DNA from: Henricia sp. BOLD:AAB3569
Lineage: Eukaryota; Echinodermata; Asteroidea; Spinulosida; Echinasteridae
Reading direction: 5' to 3'
Length of the DNA stretch: 64,000 nt
Assembly (NCBI GenBank): GCA_037783545.1
Contig: JBBELK010000109.1
Location: 1,736,001 to 1,800,000 of the forward strand
Positions 21,266 to 32,793 of the stretch are shown here, in pieces (the stretch's first letter is position 1; each line of letters opens with the position of its first letter). The notes under the pieces were generated by a model that had not been told where the DNA came from, did not search any database, and saw only the letters and a program-made list of their open reading frames with translations. Position numbers and translations under genes: made by a program.

Positions 21266-21885
21266 AGAGACACTTGTTCAAATGTCCTAAGAGTAAACAT
21301 ACGTTACCAAAGTTGAAACTTACGTTACCACAATTTGAGACGATTTGTAATAAACTCTTCTCACGAGAAGCTACTTTTATTATTTTAAACGAAATGTTTA
21401 CAACCATAGGCATTACATAATAACAGAAGAGTTCTAAGAAAATGAATATTTACAGTTTTGTATGAACTGACGACGTTTCTATTTGGAACAGCACTTGTGT
21501 GGAATATTTTACCTGTGCTATTCATGATGTTTTTTTCAACATAGGCCCTATAAGTCCTAATTTTGTCAATAATTGTCTTGACTCCTATTGTCGGTCGTAT
21601 ACACATCCGAAAATAAGAGTACGTTAATTGGTGGGAAGAACCGTGTGGCAATTTTAAGCAGACAAAAACGAAAGAAACTACAGGTAACGTAGGTTACTTT
21701 TAATTAAAGAAATTGTCACCATGTGCACATGTGTATGCAAAAACTTAAACGGAATGTATTAGATGTTCATACTTCTGGAAAAAGTTTCAGAAGATGTTAA
21801 GTTTTGTTTGGCAATAAAATTAAAATCTGTTCTGGAAACTTAAAATTTCAGATTTTCATTTGTACCGATGTACTGGGAATGGCCT
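21266..21885. other. 3' region of the preceding gene family member or unique DNA
   Basis: Contains the repeated word ACGTTACCAAAGTTGAAAC / ACGTTACCACAATTTGAG. No domain recognised. Confidence 0.35.
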
Positions 21886-22620
21886 GGCATACATGGTCAA
21901 TTAAAAGAGCGTGGTCATTTTCTGGTAAATTCTATCCGGATAGCGAATTTGTCACACATCCCACGTTGTTCCTCGGAGTTAAATTAGCTTAATATATCAG
22001 TTGAGTTCAGCAGTACATCTATGATAGAAGTAGCATTTTTGATAAGGAGGGCGTGGTCATTTAACAAAGTGTGGTCATTTTCGGGTACTTCTCCCGACTA
22101 GCGAATTTGGCACAAATCCCAAGTTGTTCCTCTAGGTCAAATTAGCTTGTATCAGTCGAGTTCAGTAGGTACAGCGATGACAGAAGTAGCACTTTAGATA
22201 AGGGGCGTGGTCATTTAAAAGTGTGTGGTCATTTCCGGGTACTTTTTTCGAGGATAGTGAATTTGGCACAAATCCCAAGTTGTTCCTCGGGGTCAAATTA
22301 GTTTATATCAGTCGAGTTCAGTAGATACATGTATAGTTGTGTCGGAAGTAGTACTTCTGATAAGAAGGGGCATGGTCAATTAAAGGGCGTGGTCATTTTT
22401 GGGTACATTCCAAGTTGTTCCCCGGGGTCATATTAGTTAATATCGGTTGAATTCAGTAGATACAACTGTGTCGGAAGCAGCACTTCTGATGAAGAAAAGG
22501 GCGTGGCCATCTTAAAAAGGGCGTGGTAATTTTCGGGTATTTCGTCCCGGATAGCGAATTTGGCACACATCCCACGTTATTCCTTGGGGTCAAATTAGCC
22601 TAGATCAGTTGAGAAATATT
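21886..22620. repeat. ~120-175-bp tandem repeat, about five copies
   Basis: Each unit contains GGGCGTGGTCATTT, TTTTCGGGTACTTC, GCGAATTTGGCACAAATCC and AAGTTGTTCCTCGGGGTCAA, then ATATCAGTCGAGTTCAGTAG. Copies lie near 21906, 22049, 22205, 22374 and 22499. Confidence 0.9.
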
Positions 22621-22667
22621 CTCCTAAATGAAGTGCATACAAAACTGTCACAGGTCCTAGACTAATA

Positions 22668-22735
22668 CTACGATTTGGTACGGTTGTGTACAGAGTCTAT
22701 AGACAGTCTCTGGTGATCTCACCAAATCGTACCTA
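22668..22735. repeat. Short inverted repeat
   Basis: TACGATTTGGT and ACCAAATCGTA form 11-bp arms around ~40 bp. Confidence 0.6.
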
Positions 22736-22935
22736 ATCGTTGGAAATTCGTGGCAACAATTGCACAGTGGGAGGCCCGCTTTAGGAACGGTAACTGTTTG
22801 CGCGTCGTTGGTAAAGTGCCGTATGGATGCGCGTCGTTGGAGTGGGATACATTCGTTCGAGGACCCCGTTTACCAGCGGGTGCTAGCAGACCTCCCGTAA
22901 AATTCCGGGGAAGATTGCGGGGTTCGGATCGTTTC

Positions 22936-23013
22936 GGGTCGTTTATGAATATCAACTGCGGGCGCTGGGGTCAGATGACTCCAGCGCCCGCAGTTGATAT
23001 TCATAAACGACCC
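22936..23013. repeat. Long near-perfect palindrome
   Basis: 22936-22968 and 22981-23013 are exact 33-bp reverse complements (GGGTCGTTTATGAATATCAA at the left start). The 12-base centre can extend the stem by a G-T wobble plus three pairs, leaving a four-base loop. The outer word TTCATAAACGACCC resembles the TTCATAA termini at 19946 and 23066. Confidence 0.95.
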
Positions 23014-23083
23014 GTACCCGTAGATCTACGGGGTGGTTTACGGGTCCGGTTCCGCTACGGGGGCTTTATGAACAAGGTCACCC

Positions 23084-23955
23084 ATCCTAGTAACGGTGAG
23101 ACTGGGACATAACCAGCATTGCATTATGCAACACCTGTAAGATTTTGGACTCCACAGCGACCCTTGCAAGTTTGCCAAAAACGTATGAGTTTGCCGGAAA
23201 TATCAGACGAATCCTCAGCATATCGTCAGGTACACCGTTAGGCACCCTTCTAAAGGGTTTAAACGCCCGCCTCTTTTTCGACGGTAACATAAACGACTAC
23301 AATTCACAAAAGTAAAAACATTCTGAAAGACGAGTGAAACACGCAAATGCTATAATTCGTCGCATTTTTCGCATATAATAAGGGGCAGGCAAAAGGGGAA
23401 AGACGCTGGTACTGACAAGCGCCCAAACGAAATACCGAGTAGCACCGAGGGCTCGATGTAAAAGGAAAATCCCTCAATTAAATAATAAAGTAAGTGTTTA
23501 CAGATTGGCAGGCATGAGATGAAAAGTTATACGCTTTTTAAATGACTAGGCTAGTTATCGAGTAGTAACAGTAGTTTATTTGGACAACAAATCTAACTCG
23601 AAAATAGAACAAGGTATGAACTTGACACTTGGTACAGTTATGGCCAATAGACAAAGTATTACGCGTAATTGGACAGAAAACAGCGTAACTCGAATAGGGA
23701 ACATGTAAACATGGCACAGTCTTAGAGATCTTGCAGTTTGTGTGACGCATGATGACATCGTTGGTGATCGTTGGAATTATAATAATTTCAAAAATACTAA
23801 AAAAGTGGATTTTTGGATAAAAAGCGGCCTAACTCATGACAAGTGTGTGCCTTTTTGATGGCGGCATCGGCTACCTCATTACACTTCACTTTCAGCTGTT
23901 TTGCAACAATACACATGCATTGTATTATGTTTTAGGATGTTTGTATATCCATGCG
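23084..23955. other. Unique sequence, nothing recognised
   Basis: No supported gene; short open frames only. Confidence 0.45.
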
Positions 23956-24055
23956 TGTGCTCACTGGACCGGCATATACAGGCCACCTGTTTATTGCGGC
24001 CACATTTGGTCGGTCCCTTGGGCGACCACTATATACAAGTTTCACTGTATAGTAG
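23956..24055. mobile_element. pogo/Tigger-type terminal fragment
   Basis: Contains GGCCACCTGTTTATTGCGGCC and GGTCCCTTGGGCGACCACTA. It ends in ACAAGTTTCACTGTA, which reversed is the CAGTGAAAC start typical of pogo-type TIRs (known family pattern). A related fragment lies at 38885-39060. Confidence 0.5.
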
Positions 24056-24482
24056 TACCGGGCCCATTGACATTCATAAAAAGGAAATTTGTTTTATTTG
24101 GTAATCGTGGCTGGATGTGTTTGATTTTGAATGGAAAAATTAAATGTTCTTGCTGTGAAAATAGCACTTGGAAAATCATTGGACTTGGACCACGGTGGTC
24201 CGGCGGCATTGTACACGAGGCATGGCAAGTGCGCCCTCTAGCCTTTTTTGAAGTGTGGATGATTAGTACAAAGTATGGAACGGGCATTTAAATTGGTGGG
24301 TCCATACCTGAGGTCATGCATGAATGAGCAGCATTTAAAGGTTAAATTAACACTTTTCAAAAATTGCAAAATGCAGCCAACAATTCCCTAATTATTTTTA
24401 CACATGACAAGTACAGTTTCGGTCATCAGTATCTCGTGGTGTTCGTGCACGGTGACTGCACTAAGCAGTTTAACTTCAGAAA
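24056..24482. other. Unique sequence with a fragment of the GCGCCCTC TIR family
   Basis: 24228-24265 (GCGCCCTCTAGCCTTTTTTG, then AAGTGTGG) matches the ends of the 17178 element. Nothing else seen. Confidence 0.4.
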
Positions 24483-24881
24483 ATGCCACGCATGTCCATT
24501 CAAGACAGGGCCATTGCCATAGGCCTGCTAGAGACCCTCACACAGGTAGCCCGTAGGATTGGAGTCATTCCAAATGCAATAAGGAAATTGCGTTTAAAAT
24601 GCATACCCATGCGTTCAAAATGCTACCCATGCATACAATCACTTTATGACAATGCACCTCCACACAGGGCAAGAGTGGTCAATGAGCTTTTAGAGATTCA
24701 AGAAATTGACTGGATGAAATGGCCAGCAAACTCCCCAAATCTCAATCCCATTGAACATTTGTGGGATCAACTGAAGCGGACATTTGATCGGAGAACTGAT
24801 GATCAAACAACACTCCAGAATTTGCCCCAGATGCTGCAGGAGTGGATTCCCCTTCCGCAGCGGAGTGGTTTGGGTCATTGA
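24483..24881 (+). pseudogene. Tc1-like transposase, internally deleted
   Basis: The N-terminus (DRAIAIGLLE, QVARRIGV) is the paired-type helix-turn-helix of Tc1 transposases. It joins directly to the C-terminal catalytic half: DNAPPHRARVV with the second Asp, then WPANSPNLNPIEHLWDQLKR with the final Glu. The roughly 150 residues between, with the first catalytic Asp, are missing, so this is an inactive deletion derivative. It abuts Ty3/gypsy sequence at about 24890. Confidence 0.9.
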
Positions 24882-24889
24882 AATCGGTT

Positions 24890-25140
24890 TCTGGTGAAAC
24901 CATCGGTCTTGCTGGTCGCTGATTTCCTTGGTGCACCACCAGTCAGCTGGAATAGTGGTTTGGCTATTGCCGAAAACCCCTCAATAAATCGGCGATAATA
25001 CCCTGCGAATCCTAAAAAGGATCGCAGCTGACTGACATTTTCTGGGCGGGGCCACGTTCGCAAAGCTTCCAACTTAGCTGGGTCTGTCTGGACTCCGTCT
25101 TTCGAGACAATGTGACCAAGGTACTTTACGGATGTACAGC
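24890..25140 (-). pseudogene. Ty3/gypsy reverse transcriptase tail
   Basis: The minus strand reads KYLGHIVSKDGV, then PRPENVSQLRSFLGFAGYY, RRFIEGFSAIAKPL and LFQLT. This is the thumb/connection segment just after the RT palm of Ty3/gypsy polyproteins. The rest of RT, RNase H and integrase is absent; the fragment meets the Tc1 remnant on one side. Confidence 0.9.
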
Positions 25141-25196
25141 AAAGCTACCTTCAGGCCATACTGAGCTAATAAATGTAGATGCTCTCACAAACTCTG

Positions 25197-25565
25197 TCAA
25201 TCGCTACCTTGTCTGGCCTGCTTGGAGGAGTAGCACTCCCTGAACACTCCGGTGTTGGTTCCAGCAATACATTTGTAGTTAGCAACACTCTTCGTGTCCG
25301 GCACAACTAGTGCCAGAGTACAAAATGTTCTGTCGGTTCCACAGAAAGCAGCGTCAAATCCGAGGTAAATATGTGTCCATCCCAAGTACGTCATGCTTCC
25401 GTCACCACCATGCAGTAGCACAAGATCCTGCAGTGGTTGGAGGGGTAGACCAAGGGTCTTGAAGAAACTCTGATAGATGAACGTTACTTGTGATCCACTG
25501 TCCAGTAATGCCCCTGTCCTTACCCCATCCACATAACGTGGCCTAATGTGGAGGCCGCCTACCAA
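25197..25565 (-). pseudogene. Ty3/gypsy aspartic protease region
   Basis: The minus frame has GALLDSGSQVTFIYQSFF, the D-S-G active site of a retropepsin, followed by LGFDAAFCG and TLALVVPD. It lies between the gag zinc knuckle and the RT tail in the correct polyprotein order on the minus strand. Confidence 0.8.
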
Positions 25566-25626
25566 CCCTTCGGGAATGTCCGTGTTTGGTGACTCGCTGA
25601 TGTGACTCGCTGATGTGGTGGCGACC

Positions 25627-26007
25627 TTAATTCTTGGGCACGGGATCGGCCTTTCTCTGGCGCCCTTGTGCGTTTTCCTGGAGGTAGAAGCTGATAAATT
25701 TCTCGTTCACCTTCTCTGGGTTGGGCGAGTTGTCACATTTGGCTTTGAAATGTCCATCCTGACCACACTTAAAACAGAAGTTTGGTCTTTGCTTCACCTC
25801 TAGTCTGTTGGCTCGGTCGGTCTCTCCCTGACTCACTTTGCCATGCTTCACCACCTTGGGAGGCTGATGATGAGGTCCAGGATTTGGGTCTCGTCGGGAC
25901 AACTTTTCTGACTGTTCTGCCTCCTCTCGTCTAACCATATTGAGAAGGGCCAAATAAGTAGGTGGTGAACTGACTCTGTCTTTTAGCTGAAGGTTTACTG
26001 AAAGCAT
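25627..26007 (-). pseudogene. Ty3/gypsy gag end with CCHC zinc knuckle
   Basis: The minus frame contains NFCFKCGQDGHFKAKC, a C-x2-C-x4-H-x4-C nucleic-acid binding knuckle. It is preceded by a charged region (NMVRREEAEQSEKLSRRD). The 5' part of gag is lost at the LINE junction near 26010. No LTR was recognised. Confidence 0.85.
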
Positions 26008-26009
26008 GT

Positions 26010-26810
26010 CATCATATTTATTTATTTATTTATTTATTTCATTTCATTTCAAAATAGAACAAAACAAATAAAGAATTAAGATTAAACCAGTCAGAGCCCG
26101 AAGGATTACCTAAAAGAAGTTCCTGTCAAGAGGTTCTCCTCTCCAGCTGGCTCAAATACTAGTCCTACTAATAATAAAAATCTTCAAATACATATTAAAA
26201 ACGTCAATAAAACAAGGGCTAGACAAATACATTCACTAACATCAATGAGAACCAATAATAGGCCTATAGCATTCTTAAAAAGCATGCGTAATTGGTGGCC
26301 TAAAAAACAAAAAAATCACGCAGTGCATTTTAACACGCAACAGGTGACGTGTTTACACACAATTCACGCACATCGGATGGAAGTGAATCCCAGAATCTGG
26401 AAAAACTAAAAAAGCAAGAATACTTAAGGGCGTTTGTTCGAGCCAATTTATGTTTGAAAACTAAGGTATGGGTTTTGCGTGTATTTACTTCCGGTAGGAG
26501 CTGTAAAGAAACATCGTGAGATCTGTGAAGGCATTTAATAACAAAAGAGGATGTAAGAAACAACAATCGATTGTACAAAGGAGGTAAATTAAGCCGTATA
26601 AGTCGCTGCTCGTATGAAAGAGATTGGGACGTTTGTCTAACAAAACAAGAACGGGTAAATCGCCTTTGTACGCCCTCAAGTGACTGGATGACGTACGCCC
26701 GTCGCATTCCTCTCTTCTGGTTTCAAACAATATTACTTGCCCTATATGACGTCATCCAACACTTGACAGGTATCTCCCGACGAGAAGAGGGGAATAAGAC
26801 ACTCATACTT
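26010..26810 (-). pseudogene. LINE 3' fragment with ATTT-type tail
   Basis: The minus frame 26707-26330 reads VQRRFTR, YEQRLIRLNLPPL and FFSFSRFWDSLPSDVR. This is the C-terminal end of a CR1/RTEX-like LINE polymerase (known pattern: L-x-x-VQRR(F/A)-TR, then L-x-L-x-x-L, then F-x-x-R-x-W-x-x-LP). A ~280-bp 3' region follows and ends in an (AAATA)n tail at 26010-26045, as expected of such LINEs. It is inserted into the gypsy gag region. Confidence 0.8.
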
Positions 26811-27265
26811 CTTTTTTTTTTCATAATTTCTTCACATCCCCCTAAGGAGTAATGATGATATCATAGGGGAAAAAAATAAGATAGTCTAGCCATAAGTACA
26901 ACGTTATGATTACGCGTTTGTATGCTCAAACGCAGTAAAATGATCAGAAACGCCAGTAGCCAATCAAATAGCTGTATTTCCGCGCATGCTGTCTTAGCAT
27001 TATTTTTTAACACCAAAACATTTGTTTAGCAGTGAACACGTGACCGACATCTCATAATTTTCTGGAGATCAACCAATGGGATTAGAATACTAAGCGTCAT
27101 GCATTGTGATCATGCGCAGTTTATTAAGTTTAACACCATGCAAATTCTACACCACCTTTTCTGCTGTTAATCTATTACACCGGTGTTCGTTTGACACAAA
27201 TGTAACACCCGAAGAATTAAAAAACCTTGGTGTTAGAAATTTAACACCGAGTTTTTTGCAGTGTA
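26811..27265. mobile_element. MITE-like sequence with GTGTTA motifs
   Basis: 27005-27265 repeats TTAACACC, GGTGTTAGAAATTTAACACC and TGCAGTGTAG words, the look of CACTGCAAAAA...-type MITE ends. Boundaries are not resolved; the remainder is unique. Confidence 0.35.
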
Positions 27266-28824
27266 GAAGGTTTTGAAAATTCCCAGCACACACTTGGTAT
27301 TTTCCTTGATTTTTCAAAGGCATTCGATACTTTGGACCATGACATACTGTTAATAAATTAAACCATTATGGCATCAGGGGTACTCCATTAGCCTGGTTTC
27401 GAAGTTATCTTAACCAAAGAAAACAACATGTATTTATAAATGGATGTGCATCCACTTCCAGAACCCTGACTTGCGGAGTCCCCCAAGGTTCAATCCTTGG
27501 TCCCCTTCTCTTTCTCCTTTATACAAATGACATTACTAAATCATCGGATATCTTATCATTCATTCTCTTCGCTGATAATATATTTTATAGCCATCAAAAT
27601 ATTCTCACCCTTGTAGATACTGTTAATTCTGAGTTAAACAGCATAACTGACTGGATAAGGGCAAATAAACTCTCCTTAAATCTAAGTAAAACTTCGTGCA
27701 TGTTATGTAGCAATTCCCTTAATAAACTGCCGAAAGATATTTGCATTAATAATTTCAAGATTAATGAAACAAATTCTACGAAGTTTCTAGGTATCTTTAT
27801 AGATAATAAACTCTCATGGAAAACACATATAGATTACACATGTAAAGTAGTTTCCAAAAATATTGGTGTGATTAATCGCCTAAAGCATTTACTTCCGAAT
27901 GATATTTGCATCATGTTGTACAACAGTTTGATATTATCTTACATTAACTATGGTATATTAGCATGGGGAAATGCTTGTAATCAATGTCTCTCGAATACTA
28001 CTACAGAACTTCAAAAAAGAGTTATACGCATTATTTCTCATTCTGACTATCGAGCTCACACTAATCCTGTTTTTAAACATTACGAATTACTAAAACTGAA
28101 TGATATTTATCTTTACCAACTATAGGCATATTCATGTTTCAATTATCAAAAAATAATGTTCCAAAGTGTTTACAATTGCCCTTTATAAAAAACGAACACC
28201 TCCATAGTCATTACACAGGGCAGGTCCATCACTACCATCTTCAAGCATGTCGTACAAATCTTGGGAAGAAATGTGTCACATTCGAAGGTCCAAAGCTATG
28301 GAATTCGCTTGATCCTAATTTAAAAAGTCAAGAAAAGTTACCAGCATTTAAAACAGAATTTAAAACTTTCCTCCTTGCTAAATATGCCGATTAAAATGTT
28401 TTTATTTGTGTTATATATAAACAAACAATTAACAAATTTCTGATTCCATAACTTTGTACGAATGGCAGTTTTTACCTGCCCAGCTCTGCATTGTGTTAAC
28501 TAAACCTACTTGCCATATTTGCTTAATTTACTTACCTTAACTCGCTTTGCTGCTTTGTTTGTTGAACTCACACACAGCTCAACTTAGTTGCTTTATTTCA
28601 TTGTAATGCTGACCATTACTGCGCTTCTGGTTTATTTATATTGATTTGCTGGCTTGGTTTTATTTACTTATAATAATAGTCTGGCTCATATTACATTTAT
28701 TTGCACTATTAATTAATTTGGTTAACTTTATAACGTAATATTTATTTCTGAGGAAGCTCACACTCGATAAGCTTTGCTTTTTGTGAGCTCCCCCCATACT
28801 ACCTTATTATACTACGGTGTATTA
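27266..28824 (+). pseudogene. 5'-truncated CR1/Jockey-like LINE
   Basis: The plus strand reads [14 protein letters not shown] (motif A), [33 protein letters not shown] (motif B), [21 protein letters not shown] and [16 protein letters not shown], then the C-terminal region to 28394. The catalytic FADD box reads FADN, so an essential Asp is lost. Frameshifts occur near 27355 and 28125. 28395-28824 is the 3' untranslated part. The element continues at 29927-29995, after a MITE, to a TGAAC repeat tail. Confidence 0.9.
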
Positions 28825-29171
28825 CAGTTTTTCTCAATCGCTTTAATGCACTTCCCCAAACTCTAACCTCATTTTTTTAACAGCGCGTCAAAACCCCACA
28901 TCATGAATGCAATTGGCCAATCCACTATTTCCAGTTCCCATTGTGTGCACGCAAAATGCAAAACACTAAACGCACTTGTCATAGCATAGATGCAATTTCT
29001 GTTTTTTTGATATTCTAGGCAAAACAGGTTGTTTTCTTCTCAACTGACTGTGTACATTGTCCATTCGAAATGCCGCAGTTGTGCATTGGGTAAATCGTTG
29101 CATGCAAAATACTACGTACAATGAGCATTGTGTTTGTACAAAAGATAACGCCAGCACGATGGAAGTGGGTA

Positions 29172-29442
29172 CAGGCGCGGATCCAGAGAGGGGGGAGGGG
29201 GGAGGGGGGAGGGGGAGGGGGAGGGGGAGGGGGGAGGGGGGAGGGGGGAGGGGGAGGGGGGAGGGGGGAGGGGGGAGGGGGGAGGGGGGAGTCAAACCCC
29301 CTGCTCCGACACCAAAATATATAATGTAATGCATTTTTTGCGTGTCCTCCTGTCCGAAACAAGCGGACATAAAAATCTGACGGGCAAAACCCCTCCCTGG
29401 TGGAAAAACCCCCTCCTGGAAAAATTCCTGGATCCGACCCTG
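29172..29442. mobile_element. MITE with GGATCCAG ends and 5-bp target duplication
   Basis: It starts CAGGCGCGGATCCAG and ends CTGGATCCGACCCTG, flanked directly by GGGTA on both sides (29167-29171 and 29443-29447). It is nested inside the TA-flanked element. Its left half is filled by a GGGGGA minisatellite. A sister with the same ends is at 50696-50800. Confidence 0.8.
29189..29291. repeat. GGGGGA minisatellite
   Basis: About 17 units of GGGGGA or GGGGGGA, one strand almost pure G with single A spacers. It gives long proline-rich or glycine-rich open frames on the two strands, which are compositional. Confidence 0.95.
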
Positions 29443-29926
29443 GGGTAACTGATTGACTACATTTGTCAGCAATGAGGCGATTGTCCCAAGAAATACATAA
29501 ATAAAGAAATAAGAAATAAAACAACAATACTACATGTACATGTATTACACAATATGTAATAAACGTAATACATTCAAGATACACACCATTATAAATGTGT
29601 CTTTTCTTGTATAGTGTGTCCATTTGTTGTTTACATTGTCAGCAACACTATCACTCTGTCCAGTTTTGATGAAATTACTTTGCCATTTGGGTGTCAGTGT
29701 TCACGCAATGATCAGAAGGTGCTATGCATTTGGTTACATTGATGTAGCGATTGACTGACTTAGTGTATTTTGACGCCTGTTGTTAGCATTTTGATTGTTA
29801 TATTTGCTTTTGCAGGGGTGGTATAGTGTTGTGAGAAATGCTTTCAGTGTGTTGAGGATTGCATTTAGAGTATTGAGAAAGAGGTTAGTGTTTCGGGAAG
29901 TGCATCAAAGCAACTGAGAAAAACTG

Positions 29927-29995
29927 TAGTAAAATTGTAATTCATCTTGAGTATGGAAATAAAGTGAACTGAACTGAACTGAACTGAACCGGTAA
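29927..29995 (+). mobile_element. 3' end of the interrupted LINE with TGAAC tail
   Basis: ATTGTAATTCATCTTGAGTA then AATAAAG and four to five copies of TGAAC (29970-29990), the simple-repeat tail of a CR1-like LINE. Confidence 0.7.
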
Positions 29996-31580
29996 GGTAT
30001 GATGAATAAACTAAATAATGGCCATAACGGATGATGAATTTGGGCCCCTAAAACTTTGATTTTGGGCTCTCGAGTTCGTTTTATCTGCAACTTTCTGCTA
30101 ACAAAATGGCAGCCTCCATGCAATGTTTCAACTGTCTGACTCTCACCAAATGAGGGCGCCAGACAACTTTTGTACTGGGCTACATGAATACCAGAAAATA
30201 ATAATAATAATAATAACATGCGTGATCGATGTCATCAGGTGTTACAAAATCATGGTGGGTACACAAGATACTGAGAACAAATATGTACTTGTCATGTGTG
30301 AAAAGAATTGGTGAATAATTTGTTGACTGCATTTTGCAATTTTTTTAAAGTGTCCATTTCACCCATGGACCCACCACTTGACATGCAATTTCCATGCATT
30401 GTACTAATCATTCACACCAAGTTTCGTGTAATTCCGAAATTTACTTTGGGAGATATAAGCAATTATTTAGGGGGGAAACTTACTTTTGTTGAGGTGTTTA
30501 CATGTACTGTGCAAGCCATAAAAACGGCTCTCGATCGTGTGCGTAAAAAGGCGTCAGACGGACCAAACACTACCGTATACCGACTTGATATCAAGTCTAC
30601 ATCAAACAAGATATTTCGAAGCTTGAACAAAAAAACATCTTATCATTCTTTCCAACCATCATTTCATATCTTACTATCTATTGCCCCCAAATGGCCAAAT
30701 CTCGGGCAGAATGTACTTTAAAAATGATACATATTAATGTTACAGGACGTAAGATTAGTGGCAATGCTCGTACAAAAGTTTTATTCAATCTAACTGAAAG
30801 CAATGCACAAACGGATTGTGCATCTACATGCATATACATGTACATAACATTTAATGAAACAAAATAAAATAATGAAGCATCGTGATTTGTACAGTTTGAA
30901 AGAAAGAAGCCACACATAGAAACGATGTAATAAGGTACATTTAAAGCTGGAAGACTTGAAATTACCACATCTTGCCTAAAGGTCATTGTATTAATTTGCA
31001 GATGAAACTTTTTTTCCATAAATTCCTGGAACAACAGCATTACATACATGCACCTGAAGACGAAAAATGATAGCAGGCAATAGATGAATCCAAAATTAAC
31101 CAACTTTAGACCGGTCTGTGCACTACTGGGTTTAATAACGAGGCTCTTCGTGTTAAGCAACCGAAGTGAACTAATGTACGCACGTGAACACACAATTACT
31201 GTCGACTTGACACGAACCTCGGTTTCAATGTGGAAGTGCGTAGGACGGGCTTATGCGAAATCCGTCTATACCATACTCGGACAACAACGATTTATTTTCC
31301 TATGACCTATTATACCATGTAAAAATGTTAGTTTGATGATAAACAATACAAAATTAATGTCACGATTTTATTCAGGAAAAACCTTTTGTCTAACCTTCCT
31401 ATGGGTTGTGTGCATTGGGTCCGGGACAGTGGCCGTGTACGGTAATCTTTTTAAAGTAGAATGTAGGAATTTCACTTGTCTGTTTTTACGCAGCAGCGCT
31501 TCAGGATACATTTAAAAATCAGTGTAAGTGCTCACCCATTTTTGTAAAACCACGTTCCATTCCAACAGATGGTACTAATA
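29996..31580. other. Unique sequence, no gene seen
   Basis: Contains an (AAT)n microsatellite at 30196-30217. Short open frames (30308-30721 plus, 30678-31193 minus) have no recognisable domain. Confidence 0.45.
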
Positions 31581-32519
31581 GTAGGAGACCAGCCTGTAGG
31601 TCCCGTGACCAAATTCTGGGAACAAAGGTTTGAAAGTGTTTTTGTGTTCTCTGATGAATACCGAACAATTTTGACTTGGGCGCCCCCTTGAAAATGTCGG
31701 GCATTTCCGGGAGGGGTCAACAAAGGTCAAACAGGGGTCAAAATTCAAATATATTCTAATCGTGTCGATATGCATATCAAATTACTCGTCTAGTCATGAG
31801 GATTCCAAAAATGTATAGTTTGTTATACCTCCGCCCATCATCATCATTTACCTATACACTTTATATGGTATACTGTACAATATTATATATATTATGTGCT
31901 CTAAAGAAAAAGGATACACATAATTAAAAATCATTATTTGTTTTAAAAATGGAGTGTTTCAATTGTTCGTGACGTTTCGGTGACAAACATTTAATAATTT
32001 CTTATCCTTGAGTTTGGGAAAAAAATTGTTGTTTTTGGCTAATTTATGTTAACCTTTTAGCAGCCATTTTGAAATTTCAAGGTTTTGGCAACCACTTTTG
32101 TGACTTTTAAAAGTTGCTTAGTTGAATTTGCCATGTCAGAAAACATATTATTAGACACTAAAATCATAAGAATCGGATAATGTTAACTGTTTTGGGGAAT
32201 TTGACCACCAGTCAAAAGTGCGTTGACCTTTTAAAGTTTTTGACCACAGCGCCCTCATTTGAGGTTGGAGGTATAACAAACTATACATTTTTGAAATCCT
32301 CATGACTAGACGAGTAATTTGATATGCATATCGATACGATTGAAATATATTTGAATTTTGACCCCTGTTTGACCTTTGTTGACCCCTCCCGGAAATGCCC
32401 GACATTTTCAAGGGGGCAGCCCAAGTCAAAATTATTCGGTATTCATCAGGGAACACAAAAACGCTTTCAAACCTTTGTTCCCAGAATTTGGTCACGGGAC
32501 CTACAGGCTGGTCTCCTAC
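31581..32519. mobile_element. Foldback element with 253-bp inverted arms
   Basis: 31581-31833 and 32267-32519 are inverted copies starting GTAGGAGACCAGCC and ending at the ACCTCC / GGAGGT inner edges. They match at well over 90%. A TA precedes and follows (31579-31580, 32520-32521). The 430-bp centre shows no coding sequence. It lies 110 bp beyond the stop codon of the minus-strand CAP gene. Confidence 0.9.
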
Positions 32520-32629
32520 TATAATTGGGACAGAAGAAATCCACATGGTGTTTGTTACTATTGCTGTCAACAGTTCGAGTAAAGTTTGGTTCGTTGCAAA
32601 TGACACAGCGGGCCTTTAAACTTCATCGA

Positions 32630-32793
32630 TTAGCGGTGCTTGGCGGGAAAGACATTCTCTTTGTACTTGCCACCCATGTTACCCGGTGGATCATAATTGA
32701 ACACGGCAAAGACTTCGTTCTGCTTGCGAGGATTAATGGCGACGCCGATGCCAAGGCGTCTGCTGCCCTTCCAGACGACTTGAGTGAAGTGCC
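32630..32793 (-). CDS. GLIPR2: CAP gene exon 4 (terminal)
   Basis: Acceptor TTGACAG just above 32793. The exon encodes HFTQVVWKGSRRLGIG, then NYDPPGNMGGKYKENVF, and ends at a TAA (32630-32632). Contains the fourth tetrad residue (His). Confidence 0.9.

Larger units (their letters stand above)
19946..23083 (+). mobile_element. Possible TIR element around the Lys/Arg-rich gene
   Basis: 19946-19961 reads GGGACCTTATTCATAA. The complement of 23066-23083 reads GGGTGACCTTGTTCATAA, a match with a 2-base gap and one mismatch. Between them lie tandem repeats, a spliced-looking gene remnant and a long palindrome. No clear target duplication is visible, so the boundaries are tentative. Confidence 0.3.
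28825..29926. mobile_element. TA-flanked TIR element inside the LINE 3' region
   Basis: The ends start CAGTTTTTCTCA and are inverted over about 46 bp (…TTTAATGCACTTCCC… versus …TTTGATGCACTTCCC…). They are flanked by TA at 28823-28824 and 29927-29928. LINE sequence resumes after it, so the 1102-bp boundaries are exact. TA duplication and CAG ends fit a Tc1/mariner-type non-autonomous element; no transposase is readable. Confidence 0.85.

Noticed and set aside
20812-21300. 162-codon minus-strand frame
   Set aside because: Antisense shadow of the Lys/Arg-rich gene; hydrophobic only because it mirrors basic codons.
24875-26007. Intact LTR retrotransposon
   Set aside because: No LTRs, and most of RT, RNase H and integrase are missing.
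27266-28394. Active LINE
   Set aside because: Frameshifts, lost catalytic Asp (FADN) and 5' truncation.
28966-29623. 168- and 202-codon minus-strand frames with Pro-rich runs
   Set aside because: Produced by the GGGGGA tract and MITE sequence; no domain.
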